Below are positions 37,724 through 46,719 of a stretch of DNA of 64,000 nucleotides, in pieces. Source of the DNA: Bacteroidales bacterium UBA5281 (lineage in GTDB: Bacteria; Bacteroidota; Bacteroidia; Bacteroidales; Lentimicrobiaceae); NCBI GenBank assembly GCA_002410555.1, contig DHSR01000083.1, positions 1 through 64,000 on the forward strand. The letters run 5' to 3'. Both the position numbers and the translations under genes were made by a program. How positions within the stretch are numbered: the first letter of the stretch is position 1; the number at the start of each line of letters is the position of its first letter. Below the pieces are notes generated by a model. It made no database searches, was not told the origin of the DNA, and worked only from the letters and a program-made list of their open reading frames with translations.

Positions 37724-37731
37724 TATTTTTG
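37724..37731 (+). promoter_or_regulatory. -7 promoter element of the YgjV-GNAT gene
   Basis: TATTTTTG fits TAnnTTTG, 28 bases before the ATG at 37759. Confidence 0.5.
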
Positions 37732-37758
37732 CCAAAGCGGAATTAAACAAAAACAGCT

Positions 37759-38397
37759 ATGGAAACAGCCCGGCTTTTAGAATGGATAGGATACCTCGCG
37801 TCAGCCATCATTGCTTTTTCAATGACCATGAATTCCGTTCTAAAATTCAGGTGGATAAACCTGGCAGGTGCGGCCTTATTCGCCATTTATGGCTTTCTGA
37901 TTCAGGCTTACCCGGTCTCATTTCTTAACGGGTTTATTGTAGTTGTTGATCTTTATTATCTCTATTCTTTCTATTCAAAAAAAGAAGCTTTCGATGTATT
38001 GGAAGTGAAATCTGACGATATTTATTTGCAACGCTTTCTGAATTTTCATCAAACAGACATTCAACGCTTTTTCCCTGATTATAGTTATAAGCCACAGCAA
38101 CAGGATAAGATTTATTTTATTCTACGCGACCTGAGTGTGGCAGGAGTGTTTATTGCCTCAGAAAGCCAGGCCGGAACACTAAAGGTAGTTCTGGATTACG
38201 TAATACCTGCTTACCGCGACCTTAAAAATGGTCATTATATTTATAATCAATTACATGGTAAACTTACCGGAGCACGTTACTCAAAAGTAGTTTCAGCTCC
38301 ACACAGTCCATTGCATTCAAAATATCTGAATAAACTTGGATTTAAGCAAAGATCTGATGGGCAATTCGAGAAGATTCTTTCAAACGAGGCCCGGTAA
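37759..38397 (+). CDS. YgjV-like membrane domain fused to GNAT-like domain
   Basis: A 212-residue protein. Residues 5-75 form three hydrophobic segments with the YgjV-like pattern (EWIGYLASAIIAFSMTMNSVLKFRWINLAGAALFAIYG in two parts). Residues about 95-205 look like an acetyltransferase (GNAT) fold: AGVFIASE, a central strand followed by VIPAYRDLKNGHYIY, and the late KYLNKLGF. The usual acetyl-CoA loop (Q/RxxGxG/A) is not clear, so activity is uncertain. A membrane-tethered acyltransferase-like protein is the best description. It stands alone between recO and nadB. Confidence 0.68.
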   Translation: METARLLEWIGYLASAIIAFSMTMNSVLKFRWINLAGAALFAIYGFLIQAYPVSFLNGFIVVVDLYYLYSFYSKKEAFDVLEVKSDDIYLQRFLNFHQTDIQRFFPDYSYKPQQQDKIYFILRDLSVAGVFIASESQAGTLKVVLDYVIPAYRDLKNGHYIYNQLHGKLTGARYSKVVSAPHSPLHSKYLNKLGFKQRSDGQFEKILSNEAR

Positions 38398-38599
38398 TCG
38401 GATCACTTATTGATATTGGATGGAAAGTTCCTTACCACTTACCGTTTTACAGCTATCCGCGGCCAATGTGAAGTGAATTAAGCATTTCAGCAACGAAGCC
38501 TTTGTTTGGTTCACACTATCCGGCGCCTGCATCTAAGGGAGTTAAAGGTTCTGAAAACATTATTTTGATTTGAAACCCTGGATACCCCTTTTAAAATTG

Positions 38600-38607
38600 T
38601 AATTTTG
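38600..38607 (+). promoter_or_regulatory. -7 promoter element of nadB
   Basis: TAATTTTG fits TAnnTTTG, 22 bases before ATG 38629. It overlaps the TTG at 38605, ruling it out as start. Confidence 0.5.
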
Positions 38608-38628
38608 CTGGTTCAAAACAGCAGTCTC

Positions 38629-40203
38629 ATGCGCAAAAAAGTTGATTTCCTGATCATTGGAACCGGCATTGCCGGATTAACATATGCCCTAAAAGTAGCC
38701 CCTTTTGGTAAGGTTTGTATTGTAAGCAAAAAAGAAGCGCTTGAAGGCGCTACGCGCTATGCTCAGGGTGGGATTGCAGCCGTAATGTATACACCAGACA
38801 CCTTTGAAAAACACATCGAAGACACCATGGCAGCCGGAGATGATCTGAGTGACCGCAATATAGTTGAAATTACCATCCGTGAATCGACGGAACGGATAAA
38901 AGAGCTGATAGAACTTGGTGTAGCCTTTGATAAAAACAAGAGCGGACAGTATGACCTGGCACGAGAAGGCGGACATTCAGAATTCAGGGTACTGCATCAC
39001 AAGGATCAGACCGGAGCGGAAATAGAAAACATTTTGTTAGAACAGGTTAAAGCCAGCAAGAATATCGAGGTGCTAGAGAATCACTTTGCCATTGATTTGA
39101 TAACTCAGCACCATGTAGGTCAGGAGGCGGCTGCAATTGGTGAGCAGGTAAGTTGTTATGGCGCTTATATTTTAAATAAAGAAACCCACATCATCACAAC
39201 CATTTTAGCCAAAACCACCATGCTTGCTACCGGTGGAGCCGGCAATGTGTATGCTACCACCACCAATCCACCGGTAGCTACCGGCGATGGTATAGCCATG
39301 GTGCAGCGCGCTAAAGGCAAAATAGAGAAAATGGAATTTATTCAGTTCCATCCCACATCACTTTACAATCCGGTGGAGAAGCCCTCATTTTTGATTACCG
39401 AAGCCCTCAGAGGTGCCGGAGCCGTGCTTAAAACGAGCAAAGGCAAGGAATTTATGCAAAAATATGACTCTCGTCTTTCGCTGGCACCACGTGATATTGT
39501 TGCCCGCGCCATAGACAATGAGATGAAAATAAGCGGAGATGACTTTGTTTGCCTGGATGCCCGACACCTGGATAAGGATGAGATCCTGAACCACTTCCCG
39601 GCAATTTACGCCAAATGTTTGAGTATAGGCATTGATATTACCCACGATATGATACCCGTGGTTCCTGCGGCTCACTATACGTGTGGCGGCATCAAAGTGG
39701 ATGAATACGGAAGAACCACCATAGCTAATCTTTACGCTTCGGGCGAATGTGCCTCTACCGGCCTGCATGGGGCAAACCGGCTTGCATCAAATTCCCTACT
39801 CGAATCATTGGTATTTTCCCATCGCGCAGCCAGTAATGCCATAGAAAAACAAAAGAATGTTAGCTATCGCAGGGATATTCCTGACTGGAACGCTTCCGGA
39901 ACGGTGTTCAATGAGGAGATGATTCTTATTACCCAGTCTCTTAAAGAGCTGCAGGCCATTATGTCGAATTACGTTGGCATAGTACGCTCTAACCTCAGAT
40001 TGAAACGCGCATACGACCGGCTGACCATTTTGCAGGCTGAGACCGAGGACCTATATGAAAAATCGGTACTCACTGAAAAAATTTGCGAATTGCGAAATAT
40101 GATTACCGTAGCGGGGCTCATCATCAGCATGGCCATAGAACGCAAAGAGAGCCGGGGATTGCACCACACCATCGACTATCCCAGAAGATACGATACCAGT
40201 TGA
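38629..40203 (+). CDS. nadB: L-aspartate oxidase
   Basis: Oxidises L-aspartate to iminoaspartate, the first step of NAD synthesis, using FAD (with fumarate or oxygen as acceptor). The 524-residue protein opens with the dinucleotide motif DFLIIGTGIAGL and has ATRYAQGGIAAV, the second FAD region MLATGGAGNVYATTTNPPVATGDG, and GECASTGLHGANRLASNSLLE near residue 370, all conserved in the succinate dehydrogenase/NadB family. ATG 38629 is chosen over the TTG at 38605 because a promoter box covers the latter. nadA and nadC are not in the window. Confidence 0.94.
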   Translation: MRKKVDFLIIGTGIAGLTYALKVAPFGKVCIVSKKEALEGATRYAQGGIAAVMYTPDTFEKHIEDTMAAGDDLSDRNIVEITIRESTERIKELIELGVAFDKNKSGQYDLAREGGHSEFRVLHHKDQTGAEIENILLEQVKASKNIEVLENHFAIDLITQHHVGQEAAAIGEQVSCYGAYILNKETHIITTILAKTTMLATGGAGNVYATTTNPPVATGDGIAMVQRAKGKIEKMEFIQFHPTSLYNPVEKPSFLITEALRGAGAVLKTSKGKEFMQKYDSRLSLAPRDIVARAIDNEMKISGDDFVCLDARHLDKDEILNHFPAIYAKCLSIGIDITHDMIPVVPAAHYTCGGIKVDEYGRTTIANLYASGECASTGLHGANRLASNSLLESLVFSHRAASNAIEKQKNVSYRRDIPDWNASGTVFNEEMILITQSLKELQAIMSNYVGIVRSNLRLKRAYDRLTILQAETEDLYEKSVLTEKICELRNMITVAGLIISMAIERKESRGLHHTIDYPRRYDTS

Positions 40204-40250
40204 ACAAAGTATTCAGTTACAGGTTTTGCTAATAAATCAGAAAAAGAAAT

Positions 40251-40784
40251 ATGGCACTAATAAGAGCGGTAAAAGGTATAGCTCCCAAATTTGGAAAAAA
40301 TTGCTTCTTTGCCGAAAACGCAACAGTAGTTGGCGAAGTAGAAATGGGCGACAATTGTAGCGTTTGGTTTAATGCGGTGATCCGGGGCGATGTACATTAT
40401 ATCAGAATAGGCAACAATGTGAATGTTCAGGATGGAGCGGTAATCCATTGCACCTATCAAAAATCGCCCGTAAATATTGGCAACAATGTCTCTATTGCCC
40501 ACAATGCCATTGTTCATGGATGCACCATACACGATAATGTGCTCGTGGGCATGGGTTCTATAATTATGGATGATGTAGTAGTGGAGAGTAACTCCATTAT
40601 AGCAGCCGGAGCTGTTGTTTCACAAGGCACACGTATAGAATCGGGCAGTGTATATGCAGGGATCCCTGCAAAAAAAATTAAAAGTATTGACACCAGCCTG
40701 CTCGAAGGGCAAGTAAACCGCATCTCGAAAAGTTACACCCTGTATGCCAGTTGGCATGACCCCAGGGTTAAGCCGGTAGGGTAA
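40251..40784 (+). CDS. Gamma-class carbonic anhydrase family protein
   Basis: A 177-residue left-handed beta-helix protein made of hexapeptide repeats (VIRGDVHYIRIGNNVNVQDGAVIHC). It has three probable zinc ligands, H66, H84 and H89, with the Cam-like five-residue spacing of the last two. It resembles YrdA/CaiE-type members that lack the long acidic loop of archaeal Cam, so carbonic anhydrase activity is possible but not certain. It lies 47 bases after nadB and may be in its transcript. A repeat array follows. Confidence 0.82.
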   Translation: MALIRAVKGIAPKFGKNCFFAENATVVGEVEMGDNCSVWFNAVIRGDVHYIRIGNNVNVQDGAVIHCTYQKSPVNIGNNVSIAHNAIVHGCTIHDNVLVGMGSIIMDDVVVESNSIIAAGAVVSQGTRIESGSVYAGIPAKKIKSIDTSLLEGQVNRISKSYTLYASWHDPRVKPVG

Positions 40785-40808
40785 GATTTGAAATAACGAA
40801 TGGCACGA

Positions 40809-41108
40809 TTTACCTTCAGTGAGCTCCGGTTCTGATTGCAGATTGCAGATTGCGGATTGCGGATTTCATCTTAACAAATCAACAAATCAACAAACCCACA
40901 GATTACAGATCACAGATTACAGATCACTAATCAGTAACCACCAATTAACCGCGAATTACGCAAATTAACGCGAATTATGTTTCAAAGGCTCAACACCTTA
41001 ACAAATCAACAAATCAACAAACCCACAGATTACAGATTACAGATCACAGATTACAGATCACAGATCACTAACCACCAGTCACAGATTACAGATCACAGAT
41101 TACAGATC
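40809..41108 (-). repeat. Composite intergenic repeat array, locus C
   Basis: Inverted relative to locus A. It starts with TTTACCTTCAGTGAGCTC (40809-40826), the reverse complement of the locus A terminal block with one mismatch, then ATTGCAGATTGCGG runs, TCAACAAA runs, the core AACCGCGAATTACGC...AACGCGAATTATG without the palindrome, and long runs of CAGATTA/CAGATCA. About one and a half units. It lies between convergent genes. Confidence 0.85.
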
Positions 41109-41132
41109 CCTCCTGAGACGGGCAGGCATCTT

Positions 41133-42086
41133 TTACCCATCAAGCCGGTATAACTCTTGAATCTTATCCGCGAGAATTCTGGCCATTTTATAATTTGATT
41201 CGTGTGTCCAGCCGGCAATATGAGGGGACAGGATAACTTTTTCACTGGCAATCAGCCTTTTGAATGGTTCAGGAAGGGTTTCTGCGTCAAGGTTCTCAAA
41301 AGACAGCTTCTCGTATTCCAGCACATCCAGAGCGGCGCCCAAAATCTTGCCGGTATCAATAGCATCCATCAGAGCGGAAGTATCCAGACATTGGCCACGG
41401 GCTGTATTGATCAGGTATAATGGTTTTTGAAATTTATTCAGAAAATTGGCGTTGATTAATTGCCGGGTTTCCTCAGTAAGGGGTACATGCAGGCTTAGCA
41501 CATCGGCCTCTCTGAATATTTCTTCCATTTGTACTTCTTTTACCAAAGAGCTGCCGAAGCCTGTTTTATATTTATCGAAGGCAATAACGTTTGCTTTAAA
41601 TCCGCTCAGTTTTTCGGCAAAAGCATAGCCTGTATTGCCATACCCGATAATGGCTAATGTTTTACCGCCAATCTCCGTGCCCCGGTTGCCTTCACGAATC
41701 CAGATTCCCTGACGGACTTCTGCATTCACACGGCAAAGATGATTCAGCAGAGCAAGTAGCATTCCCAGCGCATGTTCTCCCACAGCATCACGATTGCCTT
41801 CCGGTGCATTCAGACAAACAATGCCTTTACTTTTGGCATAAACATGATCAATGTTTTCCATACCGGCACCAACCCGGGCGATAAATTTTGCTTTCACTGC
41901 CCGATCAAGGGCTTCGCGGTTAAGTTTTATCTTGCTGCGGATAATCAATCCATCAAAGGGGGGGAGCATTTCAAGAATTTCAGCCCGGCTTGTTCCCGTA
42001 TAATGGCTGCATATAAACCCTTGAGCGCTAAGAGCATCCGATAAATATGGATGTGTAGTATCAATAAATAAAATCTGCTTTTTCAT
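41133..42086 (-). CDS. D-2-hydroxyacid dehydrogenase
   Basis: A 317-residue NAD-dependent enzyme of the phosphoglycerate/glyoxylate dehydrogenase family. The cofactor motif GYGNTG (148-153) sits after IGGKTLAII; the catalytic Arg is in NTARGQ (R230) and the catalytic His in LSPHIAGWT (H289). It lacks the ACT regulatory domain of long SerA proteins. ATG 42086 (MKKQILFIDTTHPYL) is the start; the open extension to 42140 is not conserved in character. No serC or serB is adjacent, so the substrate is uncertain. Confidence 0.85.
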   Translation of the reverse strand: MKKQILFIDTTHPYLSDALSAQGFICSHYTGTSRAEILEMLPPFDGLIIRSKIKLNREALDRAVKAKFIARVGAGMENIDHVYAKSKGIVCLNAPEGNRDAVGEHALGMLLALLNHLCRVNAEVRQGIWIREGNRGTEIGGKTLAIIGYGNTGYAFAEKLSGFKANVIAFDKYKTGFGSSLVKEVQMEEIFREADVLSLHVPLTEETRQLINANFLNKFQKPLYLINTARGQCLDTSALMDAIDTGKILGAALDVLEYEKLSFENLDAETLPEPFKRLIASEKVILSPHIAGWTHESNYKMARILADKIQELYRLDG

Positions 42087-42452
42087 TATAGACGATTGTA
42101 TAGTAATTTTTCCCAATTTTGATCCGGAACAAACTCGCAATGCATTTATTTACTGAAAAACCACCTCCAGGAAGTCTGTAACCGGAAAACATTCACAGTT
42201 TTTTAATGCCACAAATTAAAGCAACGACCTCACAGATAAGATGGTTTATACCAGAAATAATGAACTGGGCATGCGTTACAAAAGTAAGTTAAGTATACGA
42301 ATCTTTTTCCTCAGCTTTATGCATTTAGGTATTTTGCAAAGTATATGAGTTGTTATCGACGAAATTATCGTATTTTTGGCCTTTTCTTTTTTCTGTTAAA
42401 GTTATATCTATAACTTTGATAACCATTTGATTTATTGTTGACTGCTGCCAGT
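42087..42452. other. Divergent intergenic region before the MMPL operon
   Basis: No gene. It contains two -7-like boxes for the rightward operon: TATTTTTG at 42371-42378, preceded 18 bases earlier by TTG (42350-42352) as a -33 element, and TAACTTTG at 42411-42418. Confidence 0.55.
42350..42378 (+). promoter_or_regulatory. -33/-7 promoter of the MMPL-rfbA-prenyl synthase operon
   Basis: TTG at 42350-42352, an 18-base spacer, then TATTTTTG at 42371-42378, close to the Bacteroidota consensus. A second -7-like box, TAACTTTG, lies at 42411-42418. Confidence 0.5.
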
Positions 42453-44852
42453 ATGTGGAATTTCTTAGTTCGTTTTATTCTTCGCAATCGTCTGGGCAAC
42501 CTTATCGCCATTTCAATCATCACCATTTTTATGGCTTTTATGGCCTCCCGGGTACATCTTTCTTACGAAATGGCCCAAATGTTGCCCGATTCGGATTCAA
42601 CCATTATCATATACAATCAATTCAAAGAGACTTTTGGGCAGGACGGTGCGGTGGTTTTCATTGGTATCCGTGATCCAAAGTTGTTCGATCTTGACAGATT
42701 CAATGATTGGTATGATCTTACCAATCAGCTTAAAGAAGTGGATGGCGTTCAGGAAGTGCTCTCTATTGGCAGGCTTTTTACTCTGGTGAAAAACGACTCA
42801 ATCCGTAAATTTGACTTCCAGCCATTGTTCAAATCTAAGCCCAACTCTCAGCCTGAACTGGATAGCATAAAACAATTAATTTTCGACCAGCCTTTTTATA
42901 ACGGGCTTCTCATTAACCAGAAAACCAATGCTACACTAATGATGCTCACGCTGGATAATGAGCGGCTCAATAGCAAGGGACGCATTCGTATTATTTCTGA
43001 CATCGAACAGGAAGTGGCGAAATTCAGTAAAAAACACCAGGTTAAAGTCCATTTCTCTGGCATGCCATTTATAAGAACCAAAACCATGAAAATGGTGCAG
43101 CATGAACTGTTGCTGTTTATGGTGCTTTCCATGCTTATTGCTTCTCTGGCATTGTTTATTTTCTTCAGATCATTCAAAGCGGTTCTTTTCCCCATGCTCA
43201 TTGTGGCCATAAGCGTAATATGGGTTATGGGCACCCTTGGAATATTTAATTTCGAAATAACCATACTTACTGGTATGATACCTCCATTGCTGGTAATTAT
43301 TGGAGTTGAGAATTGTATTTTTCTGCTCAACAAATACCATTATGAATACCGGGAGCATGGAAATAAAGTGAAAGCACTGGCCCGGGTGGTTATTCGAACA
43401 GGCAATGCAACTTTTCTCACCAACCTCACTACAGCCGTTGGGTTTGCTGCTTTTATAATCACAGGCAACAAATTACTGATGGAATTTGGTATTGTTGCAG
43501 CCCTGAACATCATGGGCGTTTTTGTACTCAGCATTTTTTTAGTGCCCATCCTATACAGTTACCTGCAGCCGCCTAAAATGAGGCATCTGAAGCACCTGGA
43601 CAATAAAAATACAACTTCCATTATTCTGGGTATTGTTAATCTGGTTGAAAATCATCGGAAAGCCATCTACTTTGGGGCACTGGGTCTTCTGTTATTTGCT
43701 GTGATTGGTATAACCAGACTAAAAACTACCGGAAATGTGGTGGATGACATTCCCCACAATCATCCCATTTACACCGACATGCTCTTTTTTCAGCATGAAT
43801 TCAGGGGAATCTTACCGTTTGAAGTTACCATTGATACCCGAAAACCACGAGGGGTAATGCGGATGTCAACCATACAGAAAATCAGCGACCTGCAAGACAC
43901 ACTGGCAAAGTTTCCAGAGTTTTCTAAGCCATTATCGGTGGCTGAGTTGGTCAAAGCCTCTAAACAGGCCTTTTATAATGGCAATCCCAAAATGTATAGT
44001 TTACCCAACAATCAGGAACGTAATTTTATTTTGGGTTATCTTCCTTCTTTTAAAAGTGAAAAGCGAACCATCATTAATTCTTTTGTAGATACCAGTTTAA
44101 GTAAAACCCGCATCAGCGTGCAAATGGCCAATATAGGCACCCACGAAATACAGCGCATCAAAGATGAACTCCGTCCGGCCATTGATCATCTTTTCCCGCC
44201 GGATAAATATGATGTAGACATTACGGGAACAAGTATCGTTTTTCTTAAAGGTACCGGGTTTCTTGTTAACAACTTAGCCACCAGCCTTTTACTTGCACTG
44301 GTACTCATTGGGATATTGCTTGGCCTGCTGTTTTCGTCTGTTAAAATGGTGATCGTATCGCTGATACCCAACCTGCTTCCTCAGCTCATGACCGCAGCAC
44401 TTATGGGTTTCCTTTTCATTTCCATCAAGCCCTCAACCATACTCATTTTCAGCATTGCTCTCGGTATATCTGTTGACAATGCCATTCATTTCCTGTCGCG
44501 TTACCGGCTGGCCCTTAGGCATAATAACTGGGACATACAAAAATCGGTATATTCTGCCCTGCGCGAAACCGGCTTTAGCATGATTTACTCCTCTATTGTT
44601 TTGTTTTTCGGGTTTGCTATTTTCACACTTTCAACCTTTGGCGGCACCAAATCGGTAGGCTTTCTGGTTTCCTTTACTTTATTAATGGCCTTATTCTCCA
44701 ACTTATTGCTGCTGCCATCCCTGTTGCTTTCGCTTGATCGCTGGCTGACTACACGAAAATTTGATGAACCTTTAATTGAGTTGTTTGATGAGGATGATGA
44801 CAGTGATACCGACAGTGATATTTTTGACAAAGAACTAAAATCAAATAGTTAA
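42453..44852 (+). CDS. MMPL/RND-type (HAE3-like) membrane transporter
   Basis: A 799-residue inner membrane protein with two halves, each with one hydrophobic segment, a large extracytoplasmic domain and five more hydrophobic segments (about 220-375 and 610-765). It has no periplasmic adaptor or TolC partner in the operon and resembles the hydrophobe exporters of the MMPL/HAE3 group, which move lipids or hopanoids. The C-terminus is an acidic tail (DEDDDSDTDSD). ATG 42453 is preferred over TTG 42435. Its stop is one base before the rfbA start, so they are translated from one message. Confidence 0.85.
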   Translation: MWNFLVRFILRNRLGNLIAISIITIFMAFMASRVHLSYEMAQMLPDSDSTIIIYNQFKETFGQDGAVVFIGIRDPKLFDLDRFNDWYDLTNQLKEVDGVQEVLSIGRLFTLVKNDSIRKFDFQPLFKSKPNSQPELDSIKQLIFDQPFYNGLLINQKTNATLMMLTLDNERLNSKGRIRIISDIEQEVAKFSKKHQVKVHFSGMPFIRTKTMKMVQHELLLFMVLSMLIASLALFIFFRSFKAVLFPMLIVAISVIWVMGTLGIFNFEITILTGMIPPLLVIIGVENCIFLLNKYHYEYREHGNKVKALARVVIRTGNATFLTNLTTAVGFAAFIITGNKLLMEFGIVAALNIMGVFVLSIFLVPILYSYLQPPKMRHLKHLDNKNTTSIILGIVNLVENHRKAIYFGALGLLLFAVIGITRLKTTGNVVDDIPHNHPIYTDMLFFQHEFRGILPFEVTIDTRKPRGVMRMSTIQKISDLQDTLAKFPEFSKPLSVAELVKASKQAFYNGNPKMYSLPNNQERNFILGYLPSFKSEKRTIINSFVDTSLSKTRISVQMANIGTHEIQRIKDELRPAIDHLFPPDKYDVDITGTSIVFLKGTGFLVNNLATSLLLALVLIGILLGLLFSSVKMVIVSLIPNLLPQLMTAALMGFLFISIKPSTILIFSIALGISVDNAIHFLSRYRLALRHNNWDIQKSVYSALRETGFSMIYSSIVLFFGFAIFTLSTFGGTKSVGFLVSFTLLMALFSNLLLLPSLLLSLDRWLTTRKFDEPLIELFDEDDDSDTDSDIFDKELKSNS

Positions 44853-44853
44853 T

Positions 44854-45711
44854 ATGAAAGGAATTATTCTTGCCGGAGGTTCCGGCACCCGTTTGCATCC
44901 GCTTACCCTTGCTGTAAGCAAACAACTCATGCCGGTATTTGACAAGCCCATGATTTACTATCCCTTGTCGGTGCTGATGATGGCCGGCATCAATGAGATA
45001 CTGATTATATCTACCCCCCACGACCTGCCTAACTTTGAAATGTTACTGGGAGATGGCCGTTCGCTGGGTTGCCGGTTTGAATATGCGGCTCAGGAAATTC
45101 CCAACGGTCTGGCTCAGGCTTTTGTTATCGGAGCACCATTTATTGGTAACGATGATGCAGCTTTAATACTTGGAGATAATATCTTTTATAGTTCTGGATT
45201 GCAAAATCTGCTGAACGACTGCAGGAATCCGGATGGCGGCATTGTTTTTGCCTACCATGTTGCTGATCCTCAGCGTTATGGGGTAGTTGAGTTTGATGCC
45301 TCGAACACAGCCATTTCCATTGAGGAAAAGCCGGCCTTACCCAAATCAAATTATGCAGTGCCAGGACTCTATTTTTACGACAACAGCGTAATAGAGGTTG
45401 CGCACAACATTAAACCCAGTGCACGGGGTGAATACGAAATCACAGATATAAACAGGCATTACCTTTCTCAAGGGAAGTTAAAGGTAAAGGTAATGAGCAG
45501 GGGCACTGCCTGGCTCGATACCGGCACTTTTTCATCATTAATGGAAGCTTCGCAGTTTGTTCAGGTGATTGAAAACCGGCAGGGGCTAAAAGTTGGGTGC
45601 ATTGAAGAAGTGGCGTATCGCATGAAATTTATAGACAAAACACAATTACACGCTTTGGCCCAGCCACTACTTAAAAGTGGATATGGTGAATATTTATTGA
45701 ATATTGATTAA
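44854..45711 (+). CDS. rfbA: Glucose-1-phosphate thymidylyltransferase
   Basis: Makes dTDP-glucose from dTTP and glucose 1-phosphate, the first step to dTDP-rhamnose. The 285-residue protein opens with KGIILAGGSGTRLHPLT and has SKQLMPVFDKPMIYYPLS, GLAQAFVIG and LGDNIFY, all typical of RfbA/RmlA. rfbB, rfbC and rfbD are not adjacent; instead the gene is one base behind an MMPL transporter and 27 bases before a prenyl synthase. The UTP-specific GalU type is excluded by the motifs. Confidence 0.93.
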   Translation: MKGIILAGGSGTRLHPLTLAVSKQLMPVFDKPMIYYPLSVLMMAGINEILIISTPHDLPNFEMLLGDGRSLGCRFEYAAQEIPNGLAQAFVIGAPFIGNDDAALILGDNIFYSSGLQNLLNDCRNPDGGIVFAYHVADPQRYGVVEFDASNTAISIEEKPALPKSNYAVPGLYFYDNSVIEVAHNIKPSARGEYEITDINRHYLSQGKLKVKVMSRGTAWLDTGTFSSLMEASQFVQVIENRQGLKVGCIEEVAYRMKFIDKTQLHALAQPLLKSGYGEYLLNID

Positions 45712-45738
45712 TACCCCCTTCTCATACCCCCATGTGTT

Positions 45739-46713
45739 ATGACCTCTATAGAAATTTTTCAGGATAAGATCAACCATGCGCTTTCTGAATTACCCGTTTT
45801 GGGTGAGCCTGCCGGCTTATATCAGCCCATTGTGTATGCTCTGGATCAGGGTGGTAAACGGGTGAGGCCATTGCTTACCTTAATAGCTAATGAGATGTTT
45901 GGAGGCAAAGCTGAAAAGGTAATGCCTGCTGCCATCGCCATTGAGATATTTCATAATTTCACCCTGCTGCACGACGATGTGATTGATCAGGCTCCGCTAA
46001 GAAGAGGAAAGGAAACCATTTATCAGAAATGGGACCTGAATACGGCCATACTCTCGGGCGACACTATGTTTGCCATTGCATACGGCCGGCTGTCACAATG
46101 TGAACCAAGACTTCTTCCTAAACTTATGGAGGTGTTTACAACCACTGCTGTTGAGGTTTGTGAAGGACAACAATATGATATTGATTTTGAGCGATCCAAC
46201 AGTATAACCATTCCTGCCTATTTGAATATGATCCGGCTTAAAACCGCAGTTTTGCTGGCCGCAAGTCTTAAAATTGGGGCACTTTCTGCTGATGCTTCTG
46301 CTGATGATTGCGAAAAAATATATGTATGTGGGGAAAACCTGGGAATGGCCTTTCAGCTTCAGGATGATTTGCTTGATGCTTTTGGAGAAACAGAACTCTT
46401 CGGCAAACAAACCGGTGGGGATATTGTGGCAAACAAAAAAACTTATCTTTACCTGAAAACTTTTGAGCAGGCAAATGAAGCAGATAAAATACAGTTAAAT
46501 AATTGGTATTCAATTACTCCAGGAGACAACAGTGCAAAGGTGGAAGCAGTACTTGATTTATTCAAGAAATATAATGCTAAAGAAAATACAGAGGCATTGA
46601 TTATGCAATATTATCACAAGGCTCTGGAATTGATTGGGGACATCTCAGTAAATGATGACCGGAAATTTCCCTTACTTGAACTGGCCAAAAAGATACTGCT
46701 GCGCAAATATTAA
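45739..46713 (+). CDS. Polyprenyl synthetase family protein
   Basis: A 324-residue trans-isoprenyl diphosphate synthase. The first Asp-rich motif is DDVID (79-83, with RRG after it) and the second is DDLLD (209-213), both complete. The fifth residue before the first motif is Phe (F74), where long-chain synthases such as IspB have Ala; in the family a bulky residue here limits product length, so a short chain (C15-C20) is more likely than octaprenyl (inference). It is the last gene of the MMPL-rfbA operon and converges on the ABC-F gene six bases away. Confidence 0.88.
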   Translation: MTSIEIFQDKINHALSELPVLGEPAGLYQPIVYALDQGGKRVRPLLTLIANEMFGGKAEKVMPAAIAIEIFHNFTLLHDDVIDQAPLRRGKETIYQKWDLNTAILSGDTMFAIAYGRLSQCEPRLLPKLMEVFTTTAVEVCEGQQYDIDFERSNSITIPAYLNMIRLKTAVLLAASLKIGALSADASADDCEKIYVCGENLGMAFQLQDDLLDAFGETELFGKQTGGDIVANKKTYLYLKTFEQANEADKIQLNNWYSITPGDNSAKVEAVLDLFKKYNAKENTEALIMQYYHKALELIGDISVNDDRKFPLLELAKKILLRKY

Positions 46714-46719
46714 TCAATC

